51,231 nt of DNA from an uncultured SAR86 cluster bacterium. Its GTDB lineage: Bacteria; Pseudomonadota; Gammaproteobacteria; Magnimaribacterales; D2472. Below are positions 27,392-36,656 of this stretch, piece by piece (the stretch's first letter is position 1; each line of letters opens with the position of its first letter). The notes below the pieces were generated by a model. The model had not been told where the DNA came from. It saw nothing but the letters and a program-made list of their open reading frames with translations, and ran no database searches. The DNA lies in assembly GCA_902627055.1 (NCBI GenBank), contig CACOHS010000008.1, forward strand, positions 1 to 51,231. Reading direction: 5' to 3'. The position numbers and the translations under genes were made by a program.

Positions 27392-28882
27392 ATGAGTGAT
27401 TCAAATTTAGGTGGCGAGGCCTCTATCTTAGAAGAAAGACGAAAAAAGCTTGAAGAGCTTAGAGAGCAAAATATTGCATACATTAATGACTATGTTCCAA
27501 CTCATCATTCTAAGGATTTGCATGATTCTTATGATCATATAAGCAAAGAGGAGCTAGAGACAAAAAAAATTAATAATCTATCACTTGCTGGAAGAATTGT
27601 TCTAAAAAGAGTGATGGGTAATGCAAGCTTTGTCACCATTAGGGATGGATCAGGCGATATTCAAGCTTATATAACGAAAAATAATATAGACCCTGACTTA
27701 TATAAAAATTTCAAAACTTGGGACCTTGGAGATATTATTGGTATTGGAGGCAATTTATTTAAAACCAAAACAGATGAGTTAACAGTTGAAGCTCAGTCAA
27801 TTACTCTAATAACCAAATCCTTAAGACCAATGCCTGAAAAGCATAAAGGTCTTGTTGACATTGAAATTAAATATCGTCAAAGATATTTAGACCTGATGAG
27901 CAGCCCAGAATCAAAATTAATTTTTGAAAAAAGATCACAAATCATTTCATCTATCAGAGCAACTATGCTTGATGATGGCTTTCTGGAGGTTGAGACGCCA
28001 ATGATGCATTCAATTCCTGGAGGAGCTGTTGCCAGACCATTTGTCACCCAACATAACGCACTTGATAGAGAGCTTTTTTTAAGAATAGCTCCTGAACTTC
28101 ATCTAAAAAGACTTTTGGTTGGCGGTTTTGAGAAGGTATTCGAGATAAATAGAAGTTTTAGAAACGAAGGCTTATCAACTAAACATAACCCAGAATTTAC
28201 GATGTTGGAGTTTTATGCAGCTTTTGCAACTTTTAATGAAACATTAGCTTTTACACAAAATATCATTCAAAGCGCCTCTGAGGCTATTGGTAACAAAAAA
28301 GAAATTGAGTGGGATGGAGAAAAAATAGATTTATCTAATTTTTCAACCAAAAGCTTGAGTGATTTGGTTTTAGAGCATAACCCTAAATTGACTAAAGTTG
28401 ATTTAACTAATTTAGATAACCTTCGAGCTTTTGCAGAATCTATTAAGATTTCAGTCAAAGAAGAATGGAGAGAAGGAAAAATTTTATTAGAAATCTTTGA
28501 AAAAACAGTTGAGGAGAAACTCATTCAACCAACATTTGTTATTCAATATCCTATTGAAGTTTCTCCTTTATCAAGAAGAAATAATGATAATCCATCTATA
28601 GCAGACAGGTTTGAATTATTTATTGCAGGTAAAGAGTTAGCTAATGGTTTTTGTGAGTTAAATGATCCTGATGATCAGGCTCAAAGATTTCGTGAGCAGG
28701 TTAAGGCTAAAGCTGATGGTGATGATGAGGCAATGGGATTTGATGAGGATTATATAACTGCGCTAGAACACGGCATGCCGCCTGCCGTAGGAGTTGGCTT
28801 GGGCATAGATAGATTGGTGATGATGTTAACTAATCAAAGCTCAATCAGAGATGTTATATTGTTTCCTCAGCTGAAATCTTAA
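27392..28882 (+). CDS. lysS: Lysyl-tRNA synthetase (class II)
   Basis: 496 residues. N-terminal OB-fold anticodon domain (about 55-150, with LAGRIVLKRVMGNASFVTIR) and the class II catalytic core: motif 2 EINRSFRNEGLSTKHNPEF and motif 3 GVGLGIDRLVMM. The ribosome binding site AAGGAG lies inside the end of prfB, directly before the ATG. Meets a minus-strand gene tail to tail after five bases. Confidence 0.97.
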   Translation: MSDSNLGGEASILEERRKKLEELREQNIAYINDYVPTHHSKDLHDSYDHISKEELETKKINNLSLAGRIVLKRVMGNASFVTIRDGSGDIQAYITKNNIDPDLYKNFKTWDLGDIIGIGGNLFKTKTDELTVEAQSITLITKSLRPMPEKHKGLVDIEIKYRQRYLDLMSSPESKLIFEKRSQIISSIRATMLDDGFLEVETPMMHSIPGGAVARPFVTQHNALDRELFLRIAPELHLKRLLVGGFEKVFEINRSFRNEGLSTKHNPEFTMLEFYAAFATFNETLAFTQNIIQSASEAIGNKKEIEWDGEKIDLSNFSTKSLSDLVLEHNPKLTKVDLTNLDNLRAFAESIKISVKEEWREGKILLEIFEKTVEEKLIQPTFVIQYPIEVSPLSRRNNDNPSIADRFELFIAGKELANGFCELNDPDDQAQRFREQVKAKADGDDEAMGFDEDYITALEHGMPPAVGVGLGIDRLVMMLTNQSSIRDVILFPQLKS

Positions 28883-28887
28883 AAAAA

Positions 28888-29331
28888 TTACCATCTATAC
28901 TTTTCAAAATTTTCTGGATTAGCCCAACCCTCTGAATTATTCCAACCTCTCTTATTGTTATAAGTTTTTAGATTGTATGAATATATTTTTGCCGCTATGA
29001 TTTCTGCGCTATGAGTAAAGCCTAATTCTAAAAATTTTTTATCAATATTTGAATTTTTTTGAATGACTAAAATTTTTTGTGCCAGAGTGTTCTTAATTAA
29101 CCCAACCTGTGTTTTTGAAATGGGCATATCATCAAAAACTATACATAAATCATTTGGTTCAACTTCATTATTATCAAGATCTTCAAGATTTAAAATAGAT
29201 AAGCTTTGAAGGCTATCCTCACAAATCTCTGCGAAGGAACTTAAATCTTTTTGAGTGATGGCTAAAACAGTTTTTATTTCTTCACGATTGATAATTTCAA
29301 GAAGAAAGTTATTTAAACCACTTTTACTCAT
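28888..29331 (-). CDS. DUF6231-like hypothetical protein
   Basis: 147 residues. The C-terminus GWANPENFEKYRW, with aromatic and Trp residues, resembles the end of gammaproteobacterial DUF6231 proteins, and the central part (NDLCIVFDDMPIS, later LELGFTHSAEI) looks like a small alpha/beta domain. No signal peptide or membrane segment. Its ATG follows the mdh stop directly, so it is expressed with mdh. Function unknown; family call from memory of the C-terminal pattern. Confidence 0.65.
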   Translation of the reverse strand: MSKSGLNNFLLEIINREEIKTVLAITQKDLSSFAEICEDSLQSLSILNLEDLDNNEVEPNDLCIVFDDMPISKTQVGLIKNTLAQKILVIQKNSNIDKKFLELGFTHSAEIIAAKIYSYNLKTYNNKRGWNNSEGWANPENFEKYRW

Positions 29332-30330
29332 TTATTTTAATAGATCTTCAACAGCAGTTCTCTCTTCAATCAATTCATTCGTTGAAATTTTTATTTTTTC
29401 TTTTGCAAAATCAGATAAAACAATATCTCTAACAATTTCTACATTACCATCTGATGTTGTCATCAATGGCATTCCACAAATTATCCCATCAGGAAGATCA
29501 TAGCTTCCATCTGTAATTACAGCTGCGCTGAAGCAATCTCCTGACTTGGTTGGATTTTCGCAAGCAACAATTGTATCAAGAGCAGCTTTGGCTGCTGAGG
29601 TAGCAGAAGAAGCGCCTCGTGAATCAATCACAGCCTTGCCTCTTTGTTGAACAATTGGCAAAAACTCATTATTAACCCAATTCATATCATTTATAAGATT
29701 TTTACCTAATTCTCCGTCAGAAACGATATTTTCAAAATCAGGATACATGGTTGGGCTATGATTACCCCATATGATCATTTTACAGATATCTTCAATTCCC
29801 ACATTAAGCTTTTTTGATAACACGGACCTTGCTCTACTTGAATCAAGCATTGTCATAGCCATCCACAGTTGAGAATCATTACCGGCTGCATGTCTTCCAA
29901 TTAATGCATTAGTGTTTGCAGGATTGCCTACGACCAAGATTTTGGCATTTGATTTACCATATTTACCAATTGCTTGCCCTTGCCCAACAAAAATTCCACC
30001 ATTTATTTGCAATAGATCAGATCGTTCCTCAATTTTTTTTCCATTAAAAACAATCCCCCTTGGGATACTTCCAACTAAGAGAAACCAATCAGCATCCTTA
30101 GCTGCTGAATCAAAATCAGAAGTGCAATTTACATTCCCCATATTTGGAAAATTAGAATCTTCAAGCTCCATAATAAGACCCTTTAATTTGTCAACTACCT
30201 GGGGTATTTCTACTAACTCTAAATCAACAATTTTTTCCCCGAAGGTATGCCCATCAACTAATCTGGGAATAAGTGAGTAGCTTATTTGACCGGCAGCACC
30301 AGTAACTACAACCTTGATTCTATCTTTCAT
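29332..30330 (-). CDS. mdh: Malate dehydrogenase-like, with enlarged substrate loop
   Basis: 332-residue NAD-dependent 2-hydroxyacid dehydrogenase of the cytosolic-type malate dehydrogenase group. NAD fold TGAAGQISYSLIPRL, catalytic H191 (IIWGNHSPTMYP), D163 and R166 (MLDSSRARS), and NPANTN are present. The substrate loop between the two arginines, R91 (SIPRG) and R103 (EERSDLL), holds 11 residues; in typical malate dehydrogenases the two are separated by five (PR-GPGME-R). Oxaloacetate/malate is the expected substrate, but this insertion could change specificity. Second gene of alkB-like, mdh, DUF6231. Confidence 0.88.
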   Translation of the reverse strand: MKDRIKVVVTGAAGQISYSLIPRLVDGHTFGEKIVDLELVEIPQVVDKLKGLIMELEDSNFPNMGNVNCTSDFDSAAKDADWFLLVGSIPRGIVFNGKKIEERSDLLQINGGIFVGQGQAIGKYGKSNAKILVVGNPANTNALIGRHAAGNDSQLWMAMTMLDSSRARSVLSKKLNVGIEDICKMIIWGNHSPTMYPDFENIVSDGELGKNLINDMNWVNNEFLPIVQQRGKAVIDSRGASSATSAAKAALDTIVACENPTKSGDCFSAAVITDGSYDLPDGIICGMPLMTTSDGNVEIVRDIVLSDFAKEKIKISTNELIEERTAVEDLLK

Positions 30331-30350
30331 AAAAATCCTTAATATTTAAT

Positions 30351-30935
30351 TCAGGCTATTATATTCCTAAACGTTAGATTAATTCGTGGACCAATGATTT
30401 TTTGTGTCTTTTTTATTGAATGTTGCCAATTTTTTTGTGTTTTACCGTCAATTACTATCAAACATCCATGAGCTTGAGGGATTGATATTGTTTCTTTAGT
30501 AATTTTATTTCTGAAATATATATTTCTTTCGCTACCAAATGAAATCGAGGCTATTGTTGGATTAGGGCCTAGTTCTTTTTCATCATCTGAATGCCATCCC
30601 ATTGAGTCTTTGCCGTCACGATAATAATTTGCAAGCACTGAATTAAAATCGATTTTTAATTCTTTAAAAATTTTTTTTCGAATAAGTATTAATTCTTCAT
30701 TCCAGTCATGTCGGTTAAGCTTTTTACCAGAATACTTATAATCGCACCCCTCATCACCAACCCAACACTGTAATCTAGGTATCTTTAAATCCTTACCAAA
30801 CATTTTAATCATCATGGATTCCCATGAAAGATTTTTTATAAGTTTGTTAAGGAATTCATCAGATTCGTTAGAATTAAAAAAATTATTTTCTATTCGAATT
30901 TTTAGATCGTTGTGAGCTACAATTTCATTATTCAT
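30351..30935 (-). CDS. AlkB-like 2-oxoglutarate/Fe(II) dioxygenase
   Basis: 194 residues, close to the ALKBH2/3-type AlkB proteins that oxidatively remove alkyl groups from DNA or RNA. Iron ligands H115 and D117 (SMGWHSDDEKELG) and H172 (NWQHSIKKT), 2-oxoglutarate arginines R184 and R190 (GPRINLTFRN), and the substrate loop PRLQCWVGDEGCDYKYSG. First gene of a minus-strand set with mdh; divergent from the flavoprotein gene. Nucleic-acid repair is the family role; the exact lesion is not readable. Confidence 0.88.
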   Translation of the reverse strand: MNNEIVAHNDLKIRIENNFFNSNESDEFLNKLIKNLSWESMMIKMFGKDLKIPRLQCWVGDEGCDYKYSGKKLNRHDWNEELILIRKKIFKELKIDFNSVLANYYRDGKDSMGWHSDDEKELGPNPTIASISFGSERNIYFRNKITKETISIPQAHGCLIVIDGKTQKNWQHSIKKTQKIIGPRINLTFRNIIA

Positions 30936-30984
30936 AAAAGAGTAAGTATAAATATGTTTTCATATATTCCAATCGGTACATTCA

Positions 30985-32208
30985 ATGACTAAGGTGATAA
31001 TTATTGGAGGAGGTCATGCTGGTGCAAATACAGCTTTCGCCCTAAGAAAAGATGGATTTGATGGAGATATAAATATTTTATGTGATGAGAGCTATTTGCC
31101 CTATCATAGACCACCATTATCAAAAGATTTTTTAAAGCAGAAGGTTGGAGAGGACAAGCTGAGTTTTAAGTCACCAGAATTTTATAATGATCAAAACATC
31201 TCAGTGCATCTTAATACACGAGTAAATTCAATTGATCTTGAATCAAATAAAGTTGGCTCAGATGATGATTCATTTGATTTTGATTATCTGGTTTTTGCAA
31301 CTGGAGCGACACCAAGATTATTACCTATGGAAAATGCGGATGCTGAAAATTTATTCTATTTAAGAGATATTTCAGATGTTTTGTCCTTGCAAAAACTTAT
31401 TACTTCTGGAAAAAAAATAGTTTTAATTGGAGGTGGCTATATCGGCTTGGAAGTTGCGTCTGCAATGATTGAGATGGGATTAGAGGTTACAATTTTGGAG
31501 GCAGAGGACAGAATTCTCAAGAGAGTTACAAGCCCAGAGCTTTCTGAATTTTATGATGACTATCACTCAAAGATGGGTGTAGAAATTATCTGTGACGCAA
31601 AGGTGAGCGAATTGATTGCTGATAGTCAAAGTATTAATTCTGTTGGTCTAGAATCTGGAGAAAAGATTGTTGCTGATATCATTTTAGTCGGAATTGGAGC
31701 AATCCCAAACATTCAACTCGCCGAATCAATTGGTCTCGAATGTGAAAATGGCATTAAAACTGATCAATTTTGTAGAACCTCTATTCCAAACATTCTTGCA
31801 GTTGGTGATTGTACATCCTCATTCAATACCCTTTTAAATAAAGAGCTCAGATTAGAGAGCGTTCCAAACGCACTATCTCAATCAAAAGTTGCATCATCAT
31901 CAATAATCGGAAATGAGCTTTTTAACAATGAGATGCCATGGTTTTGGTCCGATCAATATGATTTAAAGCTGCAAATGGCAGGCATATCAAATGGCTATGA
32001 CGAATGTCATATTCTTGGAAGTATTTCCTCTGCAGAATTTATTGCTTGCTATGGAAAAGATGGTTACCTAATTGCAGTAGATAGTGTCAACCAATCTAAG
32101 CAATTTATGCTTTTTAAAAGAGCTCTAGGAAATGGCTTTAAATTAGAGATGGAGCTTATTAAGAATGATAATTTTCAACCTGAATCAATTTTTTCAGGTT
32201 CAAATTAG
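30985..32208 (+). CDS. FAD-dependent ferredoxin/rubredoxin reductase-like flavoprotein
   Basis: 407 residues. FAD-binding IIIGGGHAGANTAFALRK at the start, LPYHRPPLSKDFL typical of the ferredoxin reductases that serve P450 and Rieske oxygenases, an NAD-binding fold IVLIGGGYIGLEVASAM (about 149-165) and the second FAD motif ILAVGDCTSSFN. It probably moves electrons from NAD(P)H to a ferredoxin; no ferredoxin or oxygenase is adjacent. Confidence 0.85.
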   Translation: MTKVIIIGGGHAGANTAFALRKDGFDGDINILCDESYLPYHRPPLSKDFLKQKVGEDKLSFKSPEFYNDQNISVHLNTRVNSIDLESNKVGSDDDSFDFDYLVFATGATPRLLPMENADAENLFYLRDISDVLSLQKLITSGKKIVLIGGGYIGLEVASAMIEMGLEVTILEAEDRILKRVTSPELSEFYDDYHSKMGVEIICDAKVSELIADSQSINSVGLESGEKIVADIILVGIGAIPNIQLAESIGLECENGIKTDQFCRTSIPNILAVGDCTSSFNTLLNKELRLESVPNALSQSKVASSSIIGNELFNNEMPWFWSDQYDLKLQMAGISNGYDECHILGSISSAEFIACYGKDGYLIAVDSVNQSKQFMLFKRALGNGFKLEMELIKNDNFQPESIFSGSN

Positions 32209-32239
32209 TTAAAATAAATCTAATTACACGGAGATAATT

Positions 32240-33145
32240 ATGAGCATTAGATTTGACGATAAGGTAGTAATTGTAACTGGTGCAGGAGGAGGCTTAGGAA
32301 AGCAACATGCACTTGAGTTTGCAAGAAGAGGGGCAAAAGTTGTTGTCAATGATCTAGGTAGTGCTGTCGATGGCTCGGGTGGTTCAAGTGACGCAGCCAA
32401 TGCAGTCGTTGAGGAAATTAAAGCAGAAGGTGGTGATGCTATGGCAAATGGCTCAAGCGTTGCAGATCAAGAAGGCGTATCAAAAATGATTGCTGAAACC
32501 ATGGATAAATGGGGTCGAATAGATATTTTAGTCAACAACGCAGGAATCTTAAGAGATAAAAGTTTTCATAAAGTTACCATCGAAGAATTCAACCAGGTCA
32601 TGGATGTTCACTTTCAGGGAAGTTTTTATACCTCTCATGCCGTTTATCCAATCATGCGAGAGCAAAATTTTGGCAGAATAATTTTTACCACTTCATCAGG
32701 CGGACTCGTTGGTAGCTTTGGTCAAACAAATTATGGTGCAGCAAAAATGGCAATGATCGGTTTGATGAATTGTTTAAAGATAGAGGGCCAAAAATACAAT
32801 GTTTTCTCAAGTGCTGTTTCTCCAGTCGCATTATCGAGAATGACAGAATCTCTGATGCCTGATGGATTGGGAGAGAGATTTTTGCCTGAGTATGTGACTC
32901 CTGCTGTAATCTATCTTGCTAGTGAAGAAAGCCAAAATGGAGCTATTATCGGAGCAGGTGCTGGAGTTTTTACAAGGTTTAGAATTCTTGAAACAATGGG
33001 CCTTGCTTTAGGAACTGGTGACGAGATGACACCAGAAAATATTGCAGCTGGTTGGGATTCGGTTTCTGATCTGGATGATGCGAGAGAATTATTTAGTGGT
33101 CCTGAACAAACCATTAAAATTCTTGAACAGGCAGATAAATCCTAA
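32240..33145 (+). CDS. Short-chain dehydrogenase, multifunctional-enzyme-2 type
   Basis: 301 residues. NAD-binding VTGAGGGLGKQHALEFARRG (12-31), NNAG (99-102), and the catalytic set S152 or S153, Y165 and K169 (TNYGAAKM). VVNDLGSAVDGSGGSSDAA is characteristic of the (3R)-hydroxyacyl-CoA dehydrogenase domain of peroxisomal multifunctional enzyme 2, so a beta-oxidation-like role is likely. GGAG lies ahead of the ATG. It overlaps the GST gene tail to tail by four bases. Confidence 0.87.
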   Translation: MSIRFDDKVVIVTGAGGGLGKQHALEFARRGAKVVVNDLGSAVDGSGGSSDAANAVVEEIKAEGGDAMANGSSVADQEGVSKMIAETMDKWGRIDILVNNAGILRDKSFHKVTIEEFNQVMDVHFQGSFYTSHAVYPIMREQNFGRIIFTTSSGGLVGSFGQTNYGAAKMAMIGLMNCLKIEGQKYNVFSSAVSPVALSRMTESLMPDGLGERFLPEYVTPAVIYLASEESQNGAIIGAGAGVFTRFRILETMGLALGTGDEMTPENIAAGWDSVSDLDDARELFSGPEQTIKILEQADKS

Positions 33146-33753
33146 GCTGAGAAACTTGATCTTTCAGACATTAATTTAAAATGTCTTTTTATTTCTGGAT
33201 AATCTTCCATGGCTAATCGGTTCAAACTAATAAAAAAATCAGTGGTTGTTATCAATTGAATATCTGCAAAGGTGTATCTATCACCTGCAACAAATTCTGA
33301 CTCAGAAAGCACTGTATCAAAATATTTTAGTGATTTTACTCCGACATTCTTTTGCATTTCACCATAGTCTTTATTTTGTATTTCCATTTTAGACATTCCA
33401 GGATGAAGATGTCTAAATGCCATTGCTAATGGAATCATTAACTCGTTATAGATTCGTGCTTGCCACATTTCAATTGATGCAATTTCTATGGCGCTTTCTC
33501 CAAAGAGATTGGGCGCTGGATACAAAGATTCAAGATACCGACAGATAGCCGTTGATTCCATAATCACGGTTCCATCATCCAGTTCTAAAGCTGGAATCCT
33601 TGCATTTGGTGCAATTGATCTATATTCAGGTGTTTTATGCTCACCTGACATCAGATCTATATTGATTATCTCAATATCAGAAATATTTTTCTCAGCTATA
33701 AACATTCTTACTTTTCTGGGGCTATTAGCCATTTCATTGTTATACAATTTCAT
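33142..33753 (-). CDS. Glutathione S-transferase family protein
   Basis: 203 residues. N-terminal thioredoxin-like domain with MKLYNNEMANSPRKVRMF, the cis-Pro region ARIPALELDDG and the glutathione-binding ESTAICRYLESLYP; helical C-terminal domain with FVAGDRYTFADIQLI. The likely catalytic residue is Ser11. Follows the small membrane protein gene by one base at the end of an MFS transporter set. Substrate unknown. Confidence 0.88.
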   Translation of the reverse strand: MKLYNNEMANSPRKVRMFIAEKNISDIEIINIDLMSGEHKTPEYRSIAPNARIPALELDDGTVIMESTAICRYLESLYPAPNLFGESAIEIASIEMWQARIYNELMIPLAMAFRHLHPGMSKMEIQNKDYGEMQKNVGVKSLKYFDTVLSESEFVAGDRYTFADIQLITTTDFFISLNRLAMEDYPEIKRHFKLMSERSSFSA

Positions 33754-33754
33754 T

Positions 33755-34003
33755 TTATTCCTCGCCAGCTTTTTTATTATTTATATAACCCTTAAAGGCA
33801 ATATATGTTTGAATGAGATTTGCAATTACAAATGCGGGCAAATCAACAAAAACAAAAACCAATGCTCCTGCGAATCTGCTTATACCGGTTAAAATATAAC
33901 CATTAAGCCTTGTTTCATGCTTAACAGAACTAACCAGACTAAGGCTAAGTATGCTCAGAAATAAAATAACCCATTGGCCATACTGTAAAAAATTTTCAAT
34001 CAT
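33755..34003 (-). CDS. Small hypothetical membrane protein
   Basis: 82 residues, not recognised. Hydrophobic segments at about 8-25, 35-52 and 53-70, and a charged C-terminus (NNKKAGEE). Its ATG overlaps the stop of the upstream MFS transporter (ATGA type), and its stop is one base from the GST start, so the three genes form a translationally coupled set. It might assist the transporter, but that is only a context inference. Confidence 0.7.
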   Translation of the reverse strand: MIENFLQYGQWVILFLSILSLSLVSSVKHETRLNGYILTGISRFAGALVFVFVDLPAFVIANLIQTYIAFKGYINNKKAGEE

Positions 34004-35328
34004 GATGGTTTAGCTCTTGTTAATTCAATATTATTTTTTTCAGCTTGCTCCCAGTCTTTTGGTAATCTGCGTGCAACTATTAAAAAACTAATAATTGATG
34101 GCATAAATACACAAGAGATAACAGTCATGGCATACCTCATTGAATCAACCTCTCCGTAATTAGTTTTAAAAACATCTATCAACCAACCCGAAATAGTTGG
34201 TCCGAGGCCTAAGCCAATCATGTTTAAAATAAAAAAGAATAGGGCGGTAGACATTGCTCGCATATGGATTGGCGCAAGAGTTTGTGCGATTGCAAAACAA
34301 GGCCCAAGATAAATGCCCATAAAAACCAAGAACAATGATGTAAATACAAGGTTTATTTCAACTGATGGAGCCCACCAAGCTGTTATACCAATTGGCAAAC
34401 AAAGTGCAATTGATATAGCTGGTAGCCACCCATAAGCCCTAATATCTCTTCTGCCCCATTTATCTGCAAGTCTTGCTCCAAAAAAAGCTCCACCTGCATA
34501 AGTAATGCCATTAATTATGCCAAGAATAATTACAAGCGTCTTAAAATCAAAGCTTGGATCTAAGGTAACAAGAAATTTTGTATGAAATGCCGATTTTGAA
34601 TAGGAAACAAAAGATCCGAAAGCGATACCCAAACACATCGCCCACCATGCAGGTATCTGAAGTAGGGTTTTAAGAGATTCTAAGAATGGAGGCTTATCAA
34701 TCTCTTCTTTTTGACCAAACTCCATTGCGCCACGAACAGGTTCGCGTATTGTTAATTTGACAACTACTGCTAAGAGAATACCTGTTATCCCAAGAAAAAT
34801 AAAAATCTGTCTCCAGTTAACTTCTTCGCCAGATGCTCCAATCAAAGAGGCAGTGACAAAATAAGCCGCCATGATGCCTAGTGGAATTCCCATAGAGTAA
34901 ACACCCAGTGCACTTGCGCGCTCTTCTTTGGGATACATATCTGAGATAATCGAGTGAGAAGGTGGGCTTCCACCAGCTTCTCCAATACCTACTCCCATTC
35001 TTGCAAGACCTATTTGGATAAAATTAGTTGCTAGGCCTGTCAGCGCAGTGAAGCCACTCCAGGTAGCTAAAGCTATGGAAAGGATATTAACTCTGTTATA
35101 TCTATCGGCTAACCATGCTATTGGGATAGCCACAGTTGTATAAAAAACTGCGAATGCTAGTCCAATCAGCAAGCCCAATTCTGTATTTGTAAGATTTAAA
35201 TCAGCTTGTATAAATGGAGCTAAAATACCTACAATCTGCCTATCAATAAAATTAAATCCGTAGACAATTGTTAGTAATATTAGAACAAAATTCCTATAGC
35301 CATTGTTTGGCTGCATATTACTATTCAC
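34000..35328 (-). CDS. MFS transporter, spinster-like
   Basis: 442 residues with about 12 membrane segments. FNFIDRQIVGILAPFIQADL near the N-terminus, AWLADRYNRVNILS as the first cytoplasmic loop and GIGEAGGSPPSHSIISDMYP are typical of the spinster-like family often seen beside lipid- or aromatic-compound catabolic genes. Substrate unknown. On the minus strand a perfect TATAAT (35361-35356) lies 28 bases ahead of the start, without a convincing -35 box. Confidence 0.85.
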   Translation of the reverse strand: MNSNMQPNNGYRNFVLILLTIVYGFNFIDRQIVGILAPFIQADLNLTNTELGLLIGLAFAVFYTTVAIPIAWLADRYNRVNILSIALATWSGFTALTGLATNFIQIGLARMGVGIGEAGGSPPSHSIISDMYPKEERASALGVYSMGIPLGIMAAYFVTASLIGASGEEVNWRQIFIFLGITGILLAVVVKLTIREPVRGAMEFGQKEEIDKPPFLESLKTLLQIPAWWAMCLGIAFGSFVSYSKSAFHTKFLVTLDPSFDFKTLVIILGIINGITYAGGAFFGARLADKWGRRDIRAYGWLPAISIALCLPIGITAWWAPSVEINLVFTSLFLVFMGIYLGPCFAIAQTLAPIHMRAMSTALFFFILNMIGLGLGPTISGWLIDVFKTNYGEVDSMRYAMTVISCVFMPSIISFLIVARRLPKDWEQAEKNNIELTRAKPS

Positions 35329-35386
35329 AAGAATACCCCTAGTTTTAGATGCTTAATTATAGCCTAGAGATTAAATTTTTCTTATG

Positions 35387-36637
35387 TTACTCCCAGTTTA
35401 GAGCACCACCTGTTTGATATTCGATAACTCTGGTTTCAAAGAAATTCTTTTCTTTTCTTAGATCCATGATCTCTGACATCCAAGGAAATGGGTTGGTTGC
35501 TCCTTTGAACTCTTCTTCTAGACCTATTTGTGTAAGTCTTCTATTTGCAATGAATTGTAGATACTCTTCCATCATAGAAGCATTCATTCCGAGGACACCT
35601 CTTGGCATAGTAGCTCTTGCATACATGACTTCAAGCTCTGTTCCTTCAAGAATCATTTGAGCTGCCTCATTTTTCATTTGCTCATCCCATAGATGAGGAT
35701 TTTCAATTTTAATTTGATTAATGACATCAATTCCAAAATTAACATGCATAGACTCATCTCTGAGGATATATTGGAACTGCTCAGCTGTTCCAGTCATCTT
35801 GTTTCGTCGTCCCATTGATAGGATTTGAGTAAATCCACAATAGAAGAAAATTCCCTCTAGCACACAATAAAAGGCAATTAGGTTTCTCAGCAGCTGCTTA
35901 TCTGTTTCTTCAGTCCCTGTTTGAAAAGTTGGATCTGAGATTTGTTGAGTATATTTCAAGCCCCAAGCTGCTTTTTTTGCAACACTTGGTATTTCTCTAT
36001 ACATATTAAATATTTCACCTTCATCCATACCTAGAGACTCTATACAATATTGATAAGCATGTGTGTGAATAGCTTCCTCAAGACTTTGTCTCAGAATATA
36101 TTGTCTGCACTCAGGGTTAGTCACTAGTCTGTAGAGAGCAAGCACTAGGTTATTAGCAACTAATGAGTCAGCAGTAGAAAAGAAACCAAGATTCCTTTTA
36201 ACAATAGTTCTTTCATCTTCAGTAAGGCCGTCTTCAGATTTCCACAGAGCGATGTCTGCTGTCATATTAACTTCTTGAGGCATCCAGTGATTGGCACTGC
36301 CGTCAAGATATTTTTGCCACGCCCAATCATATTTAAATGGAACCAACTGATTTAAATCAGCCTTACAATTAATCATGGCCTTGTCATCGACTTGAACTCT
36401 ACCAGCCATGCCTTGCATTTCATCGAGTTCTTTAATGCCTTCTGATTCATCAAAGTTTTCTATAGCTTTTCTTGCAATTTCAGCTCTCGAACCTTCTTCG
36501 ACAGAAGCTCCTTCTGTTTTTGAAGACGCTTCTTGTGTTATTACTTGTTCAGTTGGCTTAATTTCCTTTGGCGTAGTATTTTTGATTTCAGGAGCTACTT
36601 GAGCTTCCTCGTTATTGTATTCATCCCAATTTAACAT
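35387..36637 (-). CDS. nrdB: Ribonucleotide reductase small subunit NrdB (class I)
   Basis: 416-residue radical subunit. Residues E188, H191 and Y195 in [11 protein letters not shown] match E115, H118 and the radical Tyr122 of E. coli NrdB; further ligands sit in [11 protein letters not shown] and [14 protein letters not shown]. The overall sequence is very like Pseudomonas NrdB and, more distantly, the tyrosine-less chlamydial type, but here the tyrosine is present. The C-terminus ([10 protein letters not shown]) docks on NrdA. Residues 1-75 are an acidic, poorly conserved N-terminal region. Nineteen bases downstream of nrdA. Confidence 0.96.
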   Translation of the reverse strand: MLNWDEYNNEEAQVAPEIKNTTPKEIKPTEQVITQEASSKTEGASVEEGSRAEIARKAIENFDESEGIKELDEMQGMAGRVQVDDKAMINCKADLNQLVPFKYDWAWQKYLDGSANHWMPQEVNMTADIALWKSEDGLTEDERTIVKRNLGFFSTADSLVANNLVLALYRLVTNPECRQYILRQSLEEAIHTHAYQYCIESLGMDEGEIFNMYREIPSVAKKAAWGLKYTQQISDPTFQTGTEETDKQLLRNLIAFYCVLEGIFFYCGFTQILSMGRRNKMTGTAEQFQYILRDESMHVNFGIDVINQIKIENPHLWDEQMKNEAAQMILEGTELEVMYARATMPRGVLGMNASMMEEYLQFIANRRLTQIGLEEEFKGATNPFPWMSEIMDLRKEKNFFETRVIEYQTGGALNWE

Positions 36638-36656
36638 TTTCCTCTCCTTTTATTTT

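Noticed and set aside
35387-36637. NrdB as a tyrosine-less chlamydia-type (class Ic) subunit
   Set aside because: The sequence resembles that type, but Y195 is present at the radical position, so a normal tyrosyl-radical enzyme is expected.
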